From positions 1-44,025 of the forward strand of contig NZ_CADIKL010000056.1 in NCBI RefSeq assembly GCF_902859945.1: a DNA stretch of 44,025 nucleotides. The letters run 5' to 3'. The notes under the pieces were generated by a model. That model saw nothing but the letters and a program-made list of their open reading frames with translations. It was not told the origin of the DNA and made no database searches. This document shows, piece by piece, positions 15,329 to 23,827 of the stretch. Each line of letters opens with the position of its first letter. Position 1 is the stretch's first letter. Position numbers and translations under genes: made by a program. Source of the DNA: Paraburkholderia caffeinitolerans (lineage in GTDB: Bacteria; Pseudomonadota; Gammaproteobacteria; Burkholderiales; Burkholderiaceae).

Positions 15329-16567
15329 TCAGAACGGCTTGCCTTCGCTGGTCTTCCACGCGGCCATGAGCGTGTTGGACGGCAGCGTTTCGTCGAGCAG
15401 TTTCTTCGCGCTCGCGGCGCCCGCAATCGGCAGCCCGGTCGGATCGATCGCGCCGATCTGCGCGAGCACCGAGGCCTGGTCCCAATAGATGTGCTCGTTA
15501 TAGAGCTTGCTGCCGCGAAAGCAGATCACGGCGAGCATCGGCACCTCGAAGTACTTGCCGGTGGGCGCGAGGCCGGGAAGCAGCCAGTCGATCTCGCGGT
15601 CGTGCGTGCAGCAGAAGATGAACTCGTCCACCACGCGGTCCGAGCCGATCGTGCGCGAGATCGGGATCAGGCGCGTATCGGCGGGATTCGAATGCACGAA
15701 GTGGTGCGTGTAGAAGCGCTTGAGCTCGTCGTGGCCCACGCCGCCCGTCATCGTCGGGATGTGGTTGACGTAGGGCTGCGCCACCATCGTCGGCATGACA
15801 TCGCTGGGGTTGCGCGTGACGAACTCGTGGTAGCAGTGCTCCTCCCACAACGCGTTGAAGTCGTAGATGGGGCCGAGCACGCGGCGCAGCATCGCGAGCG
15901 AGCGCGAATACGCCATCATCGTGGCGGGCTTGTCGTAGTGCGGCCGCGATGGCGCGGCGAACGCGTGATCGCAGCCCGGGTACGTGTAAAGCTCGACGCC
16001 GGGCTTGTCGGCCAGCGCCTCGGTGATGCGCTCGCGCGTGGCCGCGTCGCAATAGGGATCCTCGCCCGCGAAGTGGAGCATGAACGGGCACTGGATCTTG
16101 TCGGCTTCGTCGAGATAATCCTCGAGGCTCACGGCGTAGTAGCCAATCGCGCAATCGGCGTCGGTGCGCGCGGCGGCAAGATAGGCGAGGCGGCCGCCGA
16201 GGCAATAGCCGATCACGCCCGCCTTGCCCCGATGCGATGCGTGAGCGCGCAGGGCAGCGAGCGTCGAGGCGATGTCGTCCACGGCGAGGTCGTTGTCGAA
16301 GCGACCCAGCAAGGAGAAGGCCTTCGCGCTGTCGGCTTCTCCGTAGCCAAGATCGAGATTCGGCTCGAGCCGCCAGTACAGGTCCGGCACCATCACGACG
16401 TAGCCTTCCTCCGCGTAACGGTCGGCAAGACCGCGCATGTAGTCGCTCACGCCGTACACATCCTGCAGCAGCACGAGGCCCGGGCCGCTGCCCTCCGGCG
16501 GCAGCGCCGTGTAGGCGCGGAATTCGCCGCCGTCGCGCGACTTCACCTGGGTCCATTGTCCATTCAT
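15329..16567 (-). CDS. Dienelactone hydrolase fused to an NTF2/SnoaL-like domain
   Basis: A 412-residue protein of two parts. Residues 1 to about 235 are a dienelactone-hydrolase alpha/beta fold with the full triad: C122 in GYCLGG, D170 in AGEDPYCD and H201 in CDHAF. Residues about 236-412 look like an NTF2/SnoaL-type cone domain (YDFNALWEEHCYHEF, then WLLPGLAPTGKYFEVP). Stand-alone dienelactone hydrolases are about 235 residues, so this is a genuine fusion with no break in frame. The first half would open lactone or thioester-like substrates; the second may shape or bind the substrate. No aromatic catabolism genes are nearby, so the substrate is unknown. AAGGAG lies eight bases ahead of the ATG. 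Confidence 0.87.
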   Translation of the reverse strand: MNGQWTQVKSRDGGEFRAYTALPPEGSGPGLVLLQDVYGVSDYMRGLADRYAEEGYVVMVPDLYWRLEPNLDLGYGEADSAKAFSLLGRFDNDLAVDDIASTLAALRAHASHRGKAGVIGYCLGGRLAYLAAARTDADCAIGYYAVSLEDYLDEADKIQCPFMLHFAGEDPYCDAATRERITEALADKPGVELYTYPGCDHAFAAPSRPHYDKPATMMAYSRSLAMLRRVLGPIYDFNALWEEHCYHEFVTRNPSDVMPTMVAQPYVNHIPTMTGGVGHDELKRFYTHHFVHSNPADTRLIPISRTIGSDRVVDEFIFCCTHDREIDWLLPGLAPTGKYFEVPMLAVICFRGSKLYNEHIYWDQASVLAQIGAIDPTGLPIAGAASAKKLLDETLPSNTLMAAWKTSEGKPF

Positions 16568-16636
16568 GCGCTTGTCTCCTTGTCGTTGTGGCCGGCCTTC
16601 AGCCAGATCGGCGAATCCGTCGTGCGTGGCGCGCTG

Positions 16637-17281
16637 TTACGCCACCGCGCCAAATCCCCCCTCAGCCGCGAGCGGCGGCAGCGCCGCTTCGCCGCGTATC
16701 CACGCGTGATTCGCGAGCTGGGCCATTTCGCGGTCGCCGCGGCTGTCGCCGTAGGCGTAGAGCGTTGCGGGCGCATCCTTGCCCCACCATGCGCGCAGCC
16801 GCGCGACCTTTTCCGGGCCCCAGCAATTGCGGCCCGCGAGCCGCCCAGTGTAGACCCCATCGCGCCATTCGAGCTCGCTCGCGAGCACCGTGCCGATGCC
16901 CATGCTCGGCGCCCACTTGCGCAGATAAATCGAAGGCGACGCGCTCACGAGCACCACCTCGTGCCCGAGCGCCTGATGCTCGCGGATGCGCGCCAGCATC
17001 TCGGGTCGCAGCAGCGCGGGCAAGCCCGTGTCGACGAAGCGCTGCGCGGCGGCTTCGAGCGCTTCGCGGCGCACCGGGCCAAGCGCCGCGTAGAGAAAGC
17101 GCGCCTTGGTGCGACCCCGCTCGGCCCAGCCGGGCGCGATGCCGGCAAGCCACGGCAGGCAGCGCAGCACGGCGAGCGCGAAGCGCGTGCTGCCGGCGGC
17201 GTCTAGCATGAAGGCGCGGAAGCTGTCGGACGTGGTGATGGTGCCGTCGAAATCGAAGGCGGCTACGACGCGGTTGTTCAT
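16637..17281 (-). CDS. HAD-IB family phosphatase (SerB-like)
   Basis: A 214-residue haloacid-dehalogenase hydrolase. Motif I is FDFDGT with nucleophile D10 and acid D12; motif II is S113 in VVLVSASPS; motif III is K158 in GPEKVARL; motif IV is YGDSRGD with D179 and D183. The cap between motifs I and II is helical and short, as in the IB subclass that includes phosphoserine phosphatase and PgpC-like lipid phosphatases. It lacks the extra N-terminal domains of SerB. Several relatives are annotated as acting on phospholipid intermediates, but the substrate here is not readable. No clear ribosome site is seen. It lies 69 bases upstream of the hydrolase fusion gene and may be co-transcribed with it. 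Confidence 0.85.
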   Translation of the reverse strand: MNNRVVAAFDFDGTITTSDSFRAFMLDAAGSTRFALAVLRCLPWLAGIAPGWAERGRTKARFLYAALGPVRREALEAAAQRFVDTGLPALLRPEMLARIREHQALGHEVVLVSASPSIYLRKWAPSMGIGTVLASELEWRDGVYTGRLAGRNCWGPEKVARLRAWWGKDAPATLYAYGDSRGDREMAQLANHAWIRGEAALPPLAAEGGFGAVA

Positions 17282-17409
17282 GAAGCGGAATCGGAAAGCG
17301 CCACGGTCAGGGGCGTGGGGTTATGGACAGCAAGCCGGCGTCATTGTCGACGCAAACGGCGCGCTGCCGCAATGGCGCGGCCATGCTCCACGCAGGCAGC
17401 CCGGCTTTG

Positions 17410-17446
17410 TGTATCGATGTTGATACTATCGATCAATATCGATACA
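17410..17446. promoter_or_regulatory. 37-bp near-perfect palindrome upstream of the Mpo1-like gene
   Basis: TGTATCGATGTTGAT (17410-17424) and ATCAATATCGATACA (17432-17446) are reverse complements with one mismatch in 15 bases, around ACTATCG. TATCGAT occurs three times (17412, 17427, 17437). The element is AT-rich compared with its surroundings and lies 67 bases ahead of the next start, as expected for the operator of a dimeric or tetrameric regulator. The regulator is not known. Confidence 0.7.
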
Positions 17447-17512
17447 TGTGCGTTGCGCAGCGCCACGAGGCCGTCACAAGGTCATAATCATCGCGCAGAC
17501 AATGAGGCCTTC

Positions 17513-18052
17513 ATGAGAACCCTGACCGATCAGCTCACGCAGTACGCCGAATACCATCGCGACGTCCGCAACATCGCCACGCACTTCGTCGGCATCCCGA
17601 TGATCGTGCTCGCGCTCGCCGTGCTGCTGTCGCGTCCCGTGCTGGGGCACCTCGGCGGATGGCCGCTCTCGCCCGCGTGGCTCCTGTTCGGCGCCACGAC
17701 GCTCTATTACCTCGTGCTAGACGTGCCGCTCGGCCTCATGATGGCCGTCGTTTCGGCGGCCTGCCTCGGGTTCGGCGCGTGGCTCGCGCAGCAAGGCACG
17801 GCGGCCTGGCTCGCGGGCGGCATCGGGCTGTTCGTGGTGGGGTGGGTGTTCCAGTTCGTCGGGCACATCGCGTGGGAGCATCGCAAGCCCGCGTTCGCCG
17901 ACGACCTGATCGGGCTCATCGTCGGCCCGCTTTTCGTGCTCGCCGAGGCGCTGTTCGGGCTCGGCTGGCGTCCGGCCTTGCGCGCGGCCATCGAGGCCAA
18001 GGCGGGGCCCACGCGCATCAATCCCCCGCGCGGGCACGCGGCCCGGCCGTAA
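17513..18052 (+). CDS. Mpo1-like (DUF962/YGL010w) 2-hydroxy fatty acid dioxygenase
   Basis: A 179-residue integral membrane protein of the Mpo1/DUF962 family. The His motifs expected for the Fe(II) site are present: EYHRDVRNIATHFVGIP (about residues 13-29) and FVGHIAWEHRKPAF (about 119-132). Four to five hydrophobic segments lie between and after them. Yeast Mpo1 removes one carbon from 2-hydroxy fatty acids; a similar lipid alpha-oxidation role in bacteria is inferred. The ATG at 17513 has GAGG five bases ahead. Its upstream region holds a large palindrome, so expression is probably tightly controlled. It ends six bases before the convergent rarD stop. Confidence 0.82.
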   Translation: MRTLTDQLTQYAEYHRDVRNIATHFVGIPMIVLALAVLLSRPVLGHLGGWPLSPAWLLFGATTLYYLVLDVPLGLMMAVVSAACLGFGAWLAQQGTAAWLAGGIGLFVVGWVFQFVGHIAWEHRKPAFADDLIGLIVGPLFVLAEALFGLGWRPALRAAIEAKAGPTRINPPRGHAARP

Positions 18053-18057
18053 CCGGA

Positions 18058-18960
18058 TCATCCTCCCGACAGCCTCACCAGCCGCGCGCCATGCACGGCC
18101 GTCAACGCGACGGCGATCCAGATTGGCACGTAGGTTCCCAGCTCGCGCAGCCCGAACGGCTCGCGCAGCAGCACCACCGAGACGAGCACGAGCAGCACCG
18201 GCTCGACATAGCCGAGGACGCCGAAGAGCGCCATCGGCAACAGGCGGCTCGCCTTCAGATAGCACGCGAGCGCCACGGTGCTGATCACGCCGAGCCCCGG
18301 CAGCAGCGCCCACGCGAGCAGCTTATGCGAGTCGAGCAGCGCGAGCGAGCCGCCCGTGTGCACCTCGATGGCGGCCACGGGCAGCAACAGCATCATTTCG
18401 ATCGAGAAGGTCACGAGCGAATCCGCGTGAATCTTGCGGCGCAGCACGAAGTACGGCGGATAGCCGAGCGCGACGAGCAGCGTCGGCCACGAGAACGCGT
18501 GCGTCACCCAGAGTTCGTGCGCGACGCCCGCGGCCGCGCACGCGACCGCGATCCACTGCAGCGCCTCGAGCCGCTCGTGGTAGTAGTAGCGCCCCACCAG
18601 CACCATCACGAGCGGCAACATGAAATAGCCGAGCGAGACTTCCAGCAGGCGCCCGTGTAGCGGCGCCCAGAGGAACACCCACAACTGCAGGCCGAGCAGC
18701 CCGGCGCTGGCCACGAGCATGAGCGCGGTGCGCGGCTCCCTGAACGCGCGCGCGAGCAATTCCAGCAGTTGCGGCGCGCGTGAGCGCAGAATCACCAGCG
18801 CGAGCGCGCCGGGCGCGGTCCAGATCACGCGCCAGGCGAAGATGTCGAGCCCGTCGAGCGGGGCGAGCAGCAGCGTATAGCTGGACATCAGCGCGAACAG
18901 CGTGGACGCCCCCACGGAAAGCGTGATGCCGCGCCTGGGCTCGTACGTATTCACCGACAT
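18058..18960 (-). CDS. rarD: RarD-type EamA-family transporter
   Basis: A 300-residue drug/metabolite-type membrane protein with about ten hydrophobic segments, the normal size for RarD. Family-like blocks are DIFAWRVIWTAPGAL in the first helices, LGYFMLPLVMVLVGRYYYHERL in the middle and LGYVEPVLLVLVSVVLLREPF near the end. RarD (named for chloramphenicol sensitivity) has no firm substrate; EamA proteins export amino acids or metabolites. No strong ribosome site is seen before the ATG. It converges with the Mpo1-like gene and is divergent from egtD, with a 371-base gap. Confidence 0.86.
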   Translation of the reverse strand: MSVNTYEPRRGITLSVGASTLFALMSSYTLLLAPLDGLDIFAWRVIWTAPGALALVILRSRAPQLLELLARAFREPRTALMLVASAGLLGLQLWVFLWAPLHGRLLEVSLGYFMLPLVMVLVGRYYYHERLEALQWIAVACAAAGVAHELWVTHAFSWPTLLVALGYPPYFVLRRKIHADSLVTFSIEMMLLLPVAAIEVHTGGSLALLDSHKLLAWALLPGLGVISTVALACYLKASRLLPMALFGVLGYVEPVLLVLVSVVLLREPFGLRELGTYVPIWIAVALTAVHGARLVRLSGG

Positions 18961-19331
18961 GGCGAGGCGCCGCGCGAGCGTGAGAAAAACAGGGCGCGAG
19001 TGCGAGCGCTAGAGATGCGCCGCGCGCCGGCCTCCCAGAAAAAACCGGGAGGCGTTGGAAAAAATATTGTCATTTGAATCGGCTATTGAATTAGCAGCGG
19101 CGGGCGTTGCCACGCTGTCAGTCCGATTCTAATGCGCCGCGCACCGCCCCGGGACGGCGGGCATGGGCAATGCGACGTCCGCCGGAGCAGCGAGATCCGC
19201 AATTTAGTCCGTGAAATGTCTGTTGCTGTGGACTAGAACATAAATCTCGCTACGGAGCCGCCCTGCTGCCGCGCGCGAGGAAAACCTTCTGCGCACCGGC
19301 AGCCAGCCGTCCAACGCACACAGGAGTGCGC
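18961..19331. other. Intergenic region between divergent rarD and egtD
   Basis: No coding region is supported. It holds a hairpin (GCCTCCC 19030-19036 with GGGAGGC 19047-19053, loop AGAAAAAACC) followed by an AT-rich stretch (about 19055-19095). I find no promoter that matches both consensus boxes with good spacing. There is no trace of egtB, which usually accompanies egtD. Confidence 0.5.
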
Positions 19332-20351
19332 ATGACCCAATCCGCGTCCCGTTCCGCCCGTTCCTCCCGTTCCAATGCGCAGCAGAATTCGCTTACCGGC
19401 TTCGCCGCCGATTTTGCCGCCGAGGTCCGCGCGGGTCTCACCCACGCGCCGCAGAAAGAACTGCCGTCGAAGTACCTCTACGACGAAGTCGGCTCGGCGC
19501 TGTTCGAGGTGATCACGGTGCTGCCCGAATACGGCGTCACGCGCGCCGAGGAACGTCTGCTCACGCGCCATGCCGCCGAAATCGTCGAGGCGCTGCCCGC
19601 CGATGTCGTCGTCGCCGAACTCGGCAGCGGCAGCGGGCGCAAGACGCGCCGCATTCTCGAAGCGCTCTCGCGCAAACGCCCGACCTCGCCCACTTCGTAT
19701 TGCCCGATCGAGATCTCGCGCACCGCCTTGCAGCTCTGCCGGCGCGAACTCGCGGACATCGAGCGCATCTCCATCGTCGGCTACGAGCGCGATTATCTGG
19801 CCGGGCTCGCCGAAGTGAGCCGCCAGCGCAAGCACGGCGAGCGCCTGTGCGTGCTCTTTCTCGGCAGCACGATCGGCAATTTCGCGCGGCTCGCGGCCAC
19901 GCGTTTTTTGCGCGACATCCGCGCGATGCTGCGCGCGGGCGACACGCTGTTGCTGGGCACCGATCTCGTGAAGCCCGTACCCACGCTGATCGCCGCCTAC
20001 GACGACGCCATCGGCGCCACCGCCGCGTTTAACCTGAACCTGCTCGCGCGCATCAACCGCGAACTCGACGGCGACTTCGACCTGCACGATTTCGAGCACG
20101 TCGCGCGCTTCAACCCCGATGCGCGCAGCGTCGAGATGCATCTGCGCGCGCGGCGCCGGGTCTCGGCGCGCGTGGGCGCGGCGCGGCTCGCGGTCGAGCT
20201 GGAAGCGGGCGAGACCATCTGGACCGAGAGCAGCCACAAGTACCACGCCGATGAAATCCCCGCGATCGCAGCGGATGCGGGCTTCGAATGCGCGCGGCAG
20301 TGGGTCGAGAAGGAATGGGGGTTCGCGGAGAGTCTGCTAGCTGCTGCGTGA
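19332..20351 (+). CDS. egtD: L-histidine N(alpha)-methyltransferase EgtD
   Basis: A 339-residue SAM-dependent enzyme that trimethylates histidine to hercynine, the first step of ergothioneine synthesis. The signature KYLYDEVGSALFEVIT (48-63) with LPEYGVTRAEE is typical of EgtD; the SAM loop is ELGSGSGRKT (96-105). Also seen are the FLGSTIGNF block and the C-terminal WTESSHKY. The ATG at 19332 has AGGAG five bases ahead; a GTG two codons earlier is less likely. The partner egtB (sulfoxide synthase) is absent from this window, so it must be elsewhere or the protein works with another pathway. The downstream neighbour, acylphosphatase, faces it and is unrelated. Confidence 0.93.
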   Translation: MTQSASRSARSSRSNAQQNSLTGFAADFAAEVRAGLTHAPQKELPSKYLYDEVGSALFEVITVLPEYGVTRAEERLLTRHAAEIVEALPADVVVAELGSGSGRKTRRILEALSRKRPTSPTSYCPIEISRTALQLCRRELADIERISIVGYERDYLAGLAEVSRQRKHGERLCVLFLGSTIGNFARLAATRFLRDIRAMLRAGDTLLLGTDLVKPVPTLIAAYDDAIGATAAFNLNLLARINRELDGDFDLHDFEHVARFNPDARSVEMHLRARRRVSARVGAARLAVELEAGETIWTESSHKYHADEIPAIAADAGFECARQWVEKEWGFAESLLAAA

Positions 20352-20382
20352 GAGCCCGACGTTATCGCGAAGTCGGGCAGCC

Positions 20383-20679
20383 TCAGTGCTGCTCGAAACG
20401 CTCGTAGCGCTTCCCGGTGTGCCGCTCCTCGCTCTCCACCGAACTCACGCGCGCGGCGGGCGGGCCGTGGCGCAGCCAGGACAGCATGCGGTCCACCTGG
20501 TTCGCGGTGCCCTGGATCACCGCCTCCACCGAGCCGTCCTCCAGGTTGGCGACATAGCCGCGAATGCGCAGCGCGTGCGCCTGGCGCACCGTTGCGTGGC
20601 GAAAGCCCACGCCTTGCACCGTTCCGTGCACGCGCACGTAATACGTTTCAAGGCGTGCATCCAGATCCGGTTCGCTCAT
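20383..20679 (-). CDS. acyP: Acylphosphatase
   Basis: A 98-residue protein matching acylphosphatase over its whole length. The active-site loop GTVQGVGFRHATV supplies the phosphate-binding R27, and N45 in GYVANLEDGSVEAV is the catalytic Asn. The family hydrolyses carboxyl phosphates such as acetyl phosphate or 1,3-bisphosphoglycerate in the cytoplasm. AAGGAG lies eight bases before the ATG. It is a single gene, tail-to-tail with egtD and divergent from hpnA. Confidence 0.95.
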   Translation of the reverse strand: MSEPDLDARLETYYVRVHGTVQGVGFRHATVRQAHALRIRGYVANLEDGSVEAVIQGTANQVDRMLSWLRHGPPAARVSSVESEERHTGKRYERFEQH

Positions 20680-20821
20680 CGTTCAATCTCCTTCGTCGTG
20701 CATTTCGCGGTGCATTCATTACGCCAGGCATTGTAGACGCCATGCCGCCGCGCGCCACGTACAATCCGTGCCACGCCAGCGGCGCACCGCACCGCTCCTC
20801 GAACCCGCAAGCCAATCCAGA

Positions 20822-21844
20822 ATGACCGACACCTCCCGCGCCAACAAGGACCTCGTGCTGATCACCGGCGCGTCCGGCTTCGTGGGCTCGGCCGTGGCCC
20901 GCATCGCGCAGGAAAAGGGCTACGCCGTGCGCGTGCTGGTGCGCGCGACGAGCCCGCGCAAGAATCTCGAAGCGCTCGACGCCGAAATCGTCACCGGCGA
21001 CATGCGCGACTCCGCCTCGATGCGCCGCGCGCTCGACGGCGTGCGCTATCTCTTTCACGTGGCCGCCGACTATCGCCTCTGGGCGCCCGATCCGCACGAG
21101 ATCGAGCGCGCCAATCTCGAAGGCGCCGAGGCCACCATGCGCGCGGCGCTCGACGCGGGCGTGGAGCGCATCGTCTATACGAGCAGCGTGGCCACGCTCA
21201 AGGTCACGAGCTCGGGCAACTCCGCCGACGAAACCTCGCCGCTCACGGCTGAGCAAGCCATCGGCGTGTACAAGCGCAGCAAAGTGCTCTCGGAGCGCGC
21301 CGTGGAGCGCATGATCGCGCGCGACGGCCTGCCCGCGGTGATCGTCAATCCGTCCACGCCCATTGGCCCGCGCGACGTGAAGCCCACGCCCACGGGCCGC
21401 ATCATCGTCGAGGCGGCCACGGGCAAGATTCCCGCATTCGTCGACACGGGCCTGAACCTCGTGCACGTCGACGACGTCGCGAACGGTCACTTCCTCGCGC
21501 TCGAACGCGGGCGCATCGGCGAGCGCTATATCCTCGGCGGCGAGAACCTGCCGCTTCAGCAGATGCTCGCCGACATCGCGGGCATCGTGGGCCGCAAGCC
21601 GCCCACCATCGCGCTGCCGCGCTGGCCGCTCTACCCGCTCGCAATGGGCGCGGAGGCCGTGGCGCGCTTCACGAAGCGCGAGCCGTTCGTGACCGTGGAC
21701 GCGCTCAAGATGTCGAAGAACAAGATGTACTTCACGTCGGCGAAGGCGGAGCGCGAGCTTGGCTATCGCGCGCGGCCTTATCGCGAAGGGTTGAAAGACG
21801 CGCTCGCGTGGTTCCGCGAGGCGGGGTATCTGGGCGCGAAGTAA
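20822..21844 (+). CDS. hpnA: Hopanoid-associated sugar epimerase HpnA
   Basis: A 340-residue extended short-chain dehydrogenase. The NAD-binding loop is GASGFVG (16-22) and the catalytic pair is Y150/K154 in GVYKRSK, with YTSSVATLK (119-127) supplying the Ser. The FHVAADYRLWAPDP block is typical of HpnA. In hopanoid loci HpnA is thought to act on the sugar part of extended hopanoids, though biochemical proof is limited. The ATG at 20822 begins the fold cleanly; no strong ribosome site precedes it. It opens the first hopanoid segment, with hpnB, hpnC, ispH and hpnH following within 6 kb. Confidence 0.9.
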   Translation: MTDTSRANKDLVLITGASGFVGSAVARIAQEKGYAVRVLVRATSPRKNLEALDAEIVTGDMRDSASMRRALDGVRYLFHVAADYRLWAPDPHEIERANLEGAEATMRAALDAGVERIVYTSSVATLKVTSSGNSADETSPLTAEQAIGVYKRSKVLSERAVERMIARDGLPAVIVNPSTPIGPRDVKPTPTGRIIVEAATGKIPAFVDTGLNLVHVDDVANGHFLALERGRIGERYILGGENLPLQQMLADIAGIVGRKPPTIALPRWPLYPLAMGAEAVARFTKREPFVTVDALKMSKNKMYFTSAKAERELGYRARPYREGLKDALAWFREAGYLGAK

Positions 21845-21976
21845 GCGCCGCGCGAGACGCGCCGCGCAATGCCGGAGCAAATTGTTACAACTTTTGTTGC
21901 GACCTCATTACAACGTCGCGCGGGACACCCGCGTGCGCTGTAGGTAAAATCGCGGGTCTTACCAGAGAAGCCTCGC

Positions 21977-22555
21977 ATGAACCTTCAAGATCAGATCGGC
22001 GCGCTCGACGTGGGCGTCGATCAGCTTATTCAGGCCGTCAGCGCTGCGCTTGCGTCTTGCGCCGCCATTGCGGCAGCCCCCGAACCGACTCACGCGGCGG
22101 CGATTGCCGAGCCGGAAACGCCCGCCGTTGCAGCAGCGCCCGAGCACGAGCCCGAACCGCAGGCTGCGCAGGTCGAACCCGCTGAATCTGCTGAATCCGT
22201 TGAACAGGCGGTGCAGGAAGCCCAGGCACCAACCCCCACGCTGGAAGTCGGCCGGCCCTCGCCGAACGAAATCACGATGACGATCAGCGGCCAGACGGTA
22301 TCGCTGAATCCGATGCAGGTGGGCCAGCTGATCGAGGAACTCGCGAATGCGCGCGCCTCGATGCAGCCCGAGCCGCCGCCCGCGATTCCGCAAGGCTGGC
22401 GCTTTGCTTCGACGAAGAATCCGATGATCGCCGTGCAGAAGCAGTCGAACGGCGACCGCCTGCTGGTCATGCGGCACACGGGTCACGGCTGGGTGCCGTT
22501 CGTGTTCTCGCCCGACATGATCGTGCAGATGTATATGATGCTGACGCAGCGCTGA
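21977..22555 (+). CDS. Unknown protein with Ala/Pro/Glu-rich linker
   Basis: I do not recognise this 192-residue protein. Residues 1-30 are a helical start (MNLQDQIGALDVGVDQLIQA), residues about 31-85 are a low-complexity Ala/Glu/Pro/Gln linker, and residues about 92-192 form a folded region with PSPNEITMTISGQTVSLNP, a middle helix (GQLIEELANARASM) and a C-terminal part rich in Met, Trp and aromatic residues (HGWVPFVFSPDMIVQMYMML). No signal peptide or membrane segment is clear. It is cytoplasmic by appearance. It lies between hpnA and hpnB, 132 bases after hpnA, and ends at a bidirectional terminator; a hopanoid role is not shown. Confidence 0.75.
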   Translation: MNLQDQIGALDVGVDQLIQAVSAALASCAAIAAAPEPTHAAAIAEPETPAVAAAPEHEPEPQAAQVEPAESAESVEQAVQEAQAPTPTLEVGRPSPNEITMTISGQTVSLNPMQVGQLIEELANARASMQPEPPPAIPQGWRFASTKNPMIAVQKQSNGDRLLVMRHTGHGWVPFVFSPDMIVQMYMMLTQR

Positions 22556-22589
22556 GGCGCGCGCCGGGACATCAAGCGCCCATAAAAAC

Positions 22590-22622
22590 AAAAGCCGCCG
22601 CGAGCGATCGCGACGGCTTTTT
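22590..22622. terminator. Bidirectional rho-independent terminator
   Basis: AAAAGCCG (22590-22597) pairs with CGGCTTTT (22614-22621), with further CG-rich pairing inside. A T-run follows on the plus strand, and the A-rich left side gives a T-rich tract on the minus strand. It separates the convergent unknown gene and hpnB. Confidence 0.85.
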
Positions 22623-22648
22623 TGCATGCTTGCGGGCTGGCAGCCCCC

Positions 22649-23827
22649 TCACCGCCCCTGCACCGGCGCCTGCACGCGCGACTTCCACTGCCCGCCCTTG
22701 CCGCGCCAGAAGCGCCACGCCGAAGCGAACGTAGCGCCCACATAAAACAGCGCGACGAGCGGCAAGAACGGCGCCCACAGCGGCGAGCGGCGATAGTAAG
22801 CAAGCATCGGCGCATAGGCGCAGCACATCAGCGCCCACGCCATCCACGCGGGCCAGCCGAGCGGGCCGAGCACCAGCGCGATCACGGGCGGCGCGAGATA
22901 GATCACCGTCATGCCGAGGATCGTGCCCGCGAGCTGCCACGCCGAGTAATGAAGCTGCGTGAACGCCGTGCGCGCGATCATGTTCCAGATGTCCTTCCAC
23001 GAATCGTAGGGGCGCAGCGAGACGCTCTTCGCAGCCACGTCGAGGCGGATCGGATGATGGCCAACGCCGCGGTGCTTGATGCGCGCGGCCAGGCTGCAAT
23101 CGTCGATGAGCTCGGCGCGGATCGACTCGATGCCGCCCGCTTCCTCCAGCGCCGTGCGGCGCACCAGCATGCAGCCGCCCGCCGCCGCCGCCGTCTTGTT
23201 GCGCGGGTTGTTGACCCACGAGAACGGGTAAAGCTTGGCGAAGAAGAACACGAACGCCGGGATCAGCGCCTTCTCCCAGAACGAGTCGCAGCGCAGGCGC
23301 ACCATCAGCGAGACGAGGTCGCGCCGTTCCGCCTGCGCGCGCACCACGAGCTGCGCGAGGGCCTCGGGCGGATGGCCGATGTCGGCGTCGGTCAGGAGCA
23401 GGTAGTCGGCGTTCAGGCCCAGCGTGCGCACCGCCTCGATGCCCTGCGACTGCGCCCACACCTTGCCCGACCAGCCCGCGGGCAGCGGCTTCGCGCTCAC
23501 CACCGTGAGCTTTTCGGGGCATTGCAGCGCGAGCGCGGCGGCGCGCGCGGCTTCGGCGGTGCCGTCGGTGCTGTGGTCGTCGATCACGATGACGTGGAAT
23601 TCACCACGGTAGTCCTGCTGGAGCAGCGACGCGACGGCCTCGCCGATCGCGTCCGCCTCGTTGCGCGCGGGCACCACGGCGCACGCCGCCGGCCAGCCCG
23701 CCGCGGGCTCGACCACGGGCAGCGGCGCGGCGGGACGCGCGCGCCAGAAGCCGCCCCGCGCGAACAGCAGCACGAGCCAGATCAGCAGCGAAAAGCAAGA
23801 CACGGCAAAGAGGATCGTTGTCATCAT
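22649..23827 (-). CDS. hpnB: Hopanoid-associated glycosyltransferase HpnB
   Basis: A 392-residue family 2 glycosyltransferase. One membrane helix (about 3-22) precedes the GT-A domain, with the nucleotide-sugar motif IDDHSTDGT (82-90), the metal-binding TDAD (146-149), AAGGCMLVRR and an acceptor-site ELIDDCSLA; three or so membrane helices close the C-terminus. This arrangement matches HpnB. It is expected to work on the cytoplasmic face of the inner membrane and add a sugar to a lipid, presumably a hopanoid; this is inference from locus membership. I start it at the ATG overlapping the hpnC stop (ATGA at 23827-23824); a second ATG follows at once. It is translationally coupled to hpnC. Confidence 0.87.
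   Translation of the reverse strand: MMTTILFAVSCFSLLIWLVLLFARGGFWRARPAAPLPVVEPAAGWPAACAVVPARNEADAIGEAVASLLQQDYRGEFHVIVIDDHSTDGTAEAARAAALALQCPEKLTVVSAKPLPAGWSGKVWAQSQGIEAVRTLGLNADYLLLTDADIGHPPEALAQLVVRAQAERRDLVSLMVRLRCDSFWEKALIPAFVFFFAKLYPFSWVNNPRNKTAAAAGGCMLVRRTALEEAGGIESIRAELIDDCSLAARIKHRGVGHHPIRLDVAAKSVSLRPYDSWKDIWNMIARTAFTQLHYSAWQLAGTILGMTVIYLAPPVIALVLGPLGWPAWMAWALMCCAYAPMLAYYRRSPLWAPFLPLVALFYVGATFASAWRFWRGKGGQWKSRVQAPVQGR

Noticed and set aside
19030..19053. GCCTCCC/GGGAGGC hairpin as a terminator
   Set aside because: It is upstream of both flanking genes, which diverge from it, so there is no transcript for it to end; kept only as a structure in the intergenic note.
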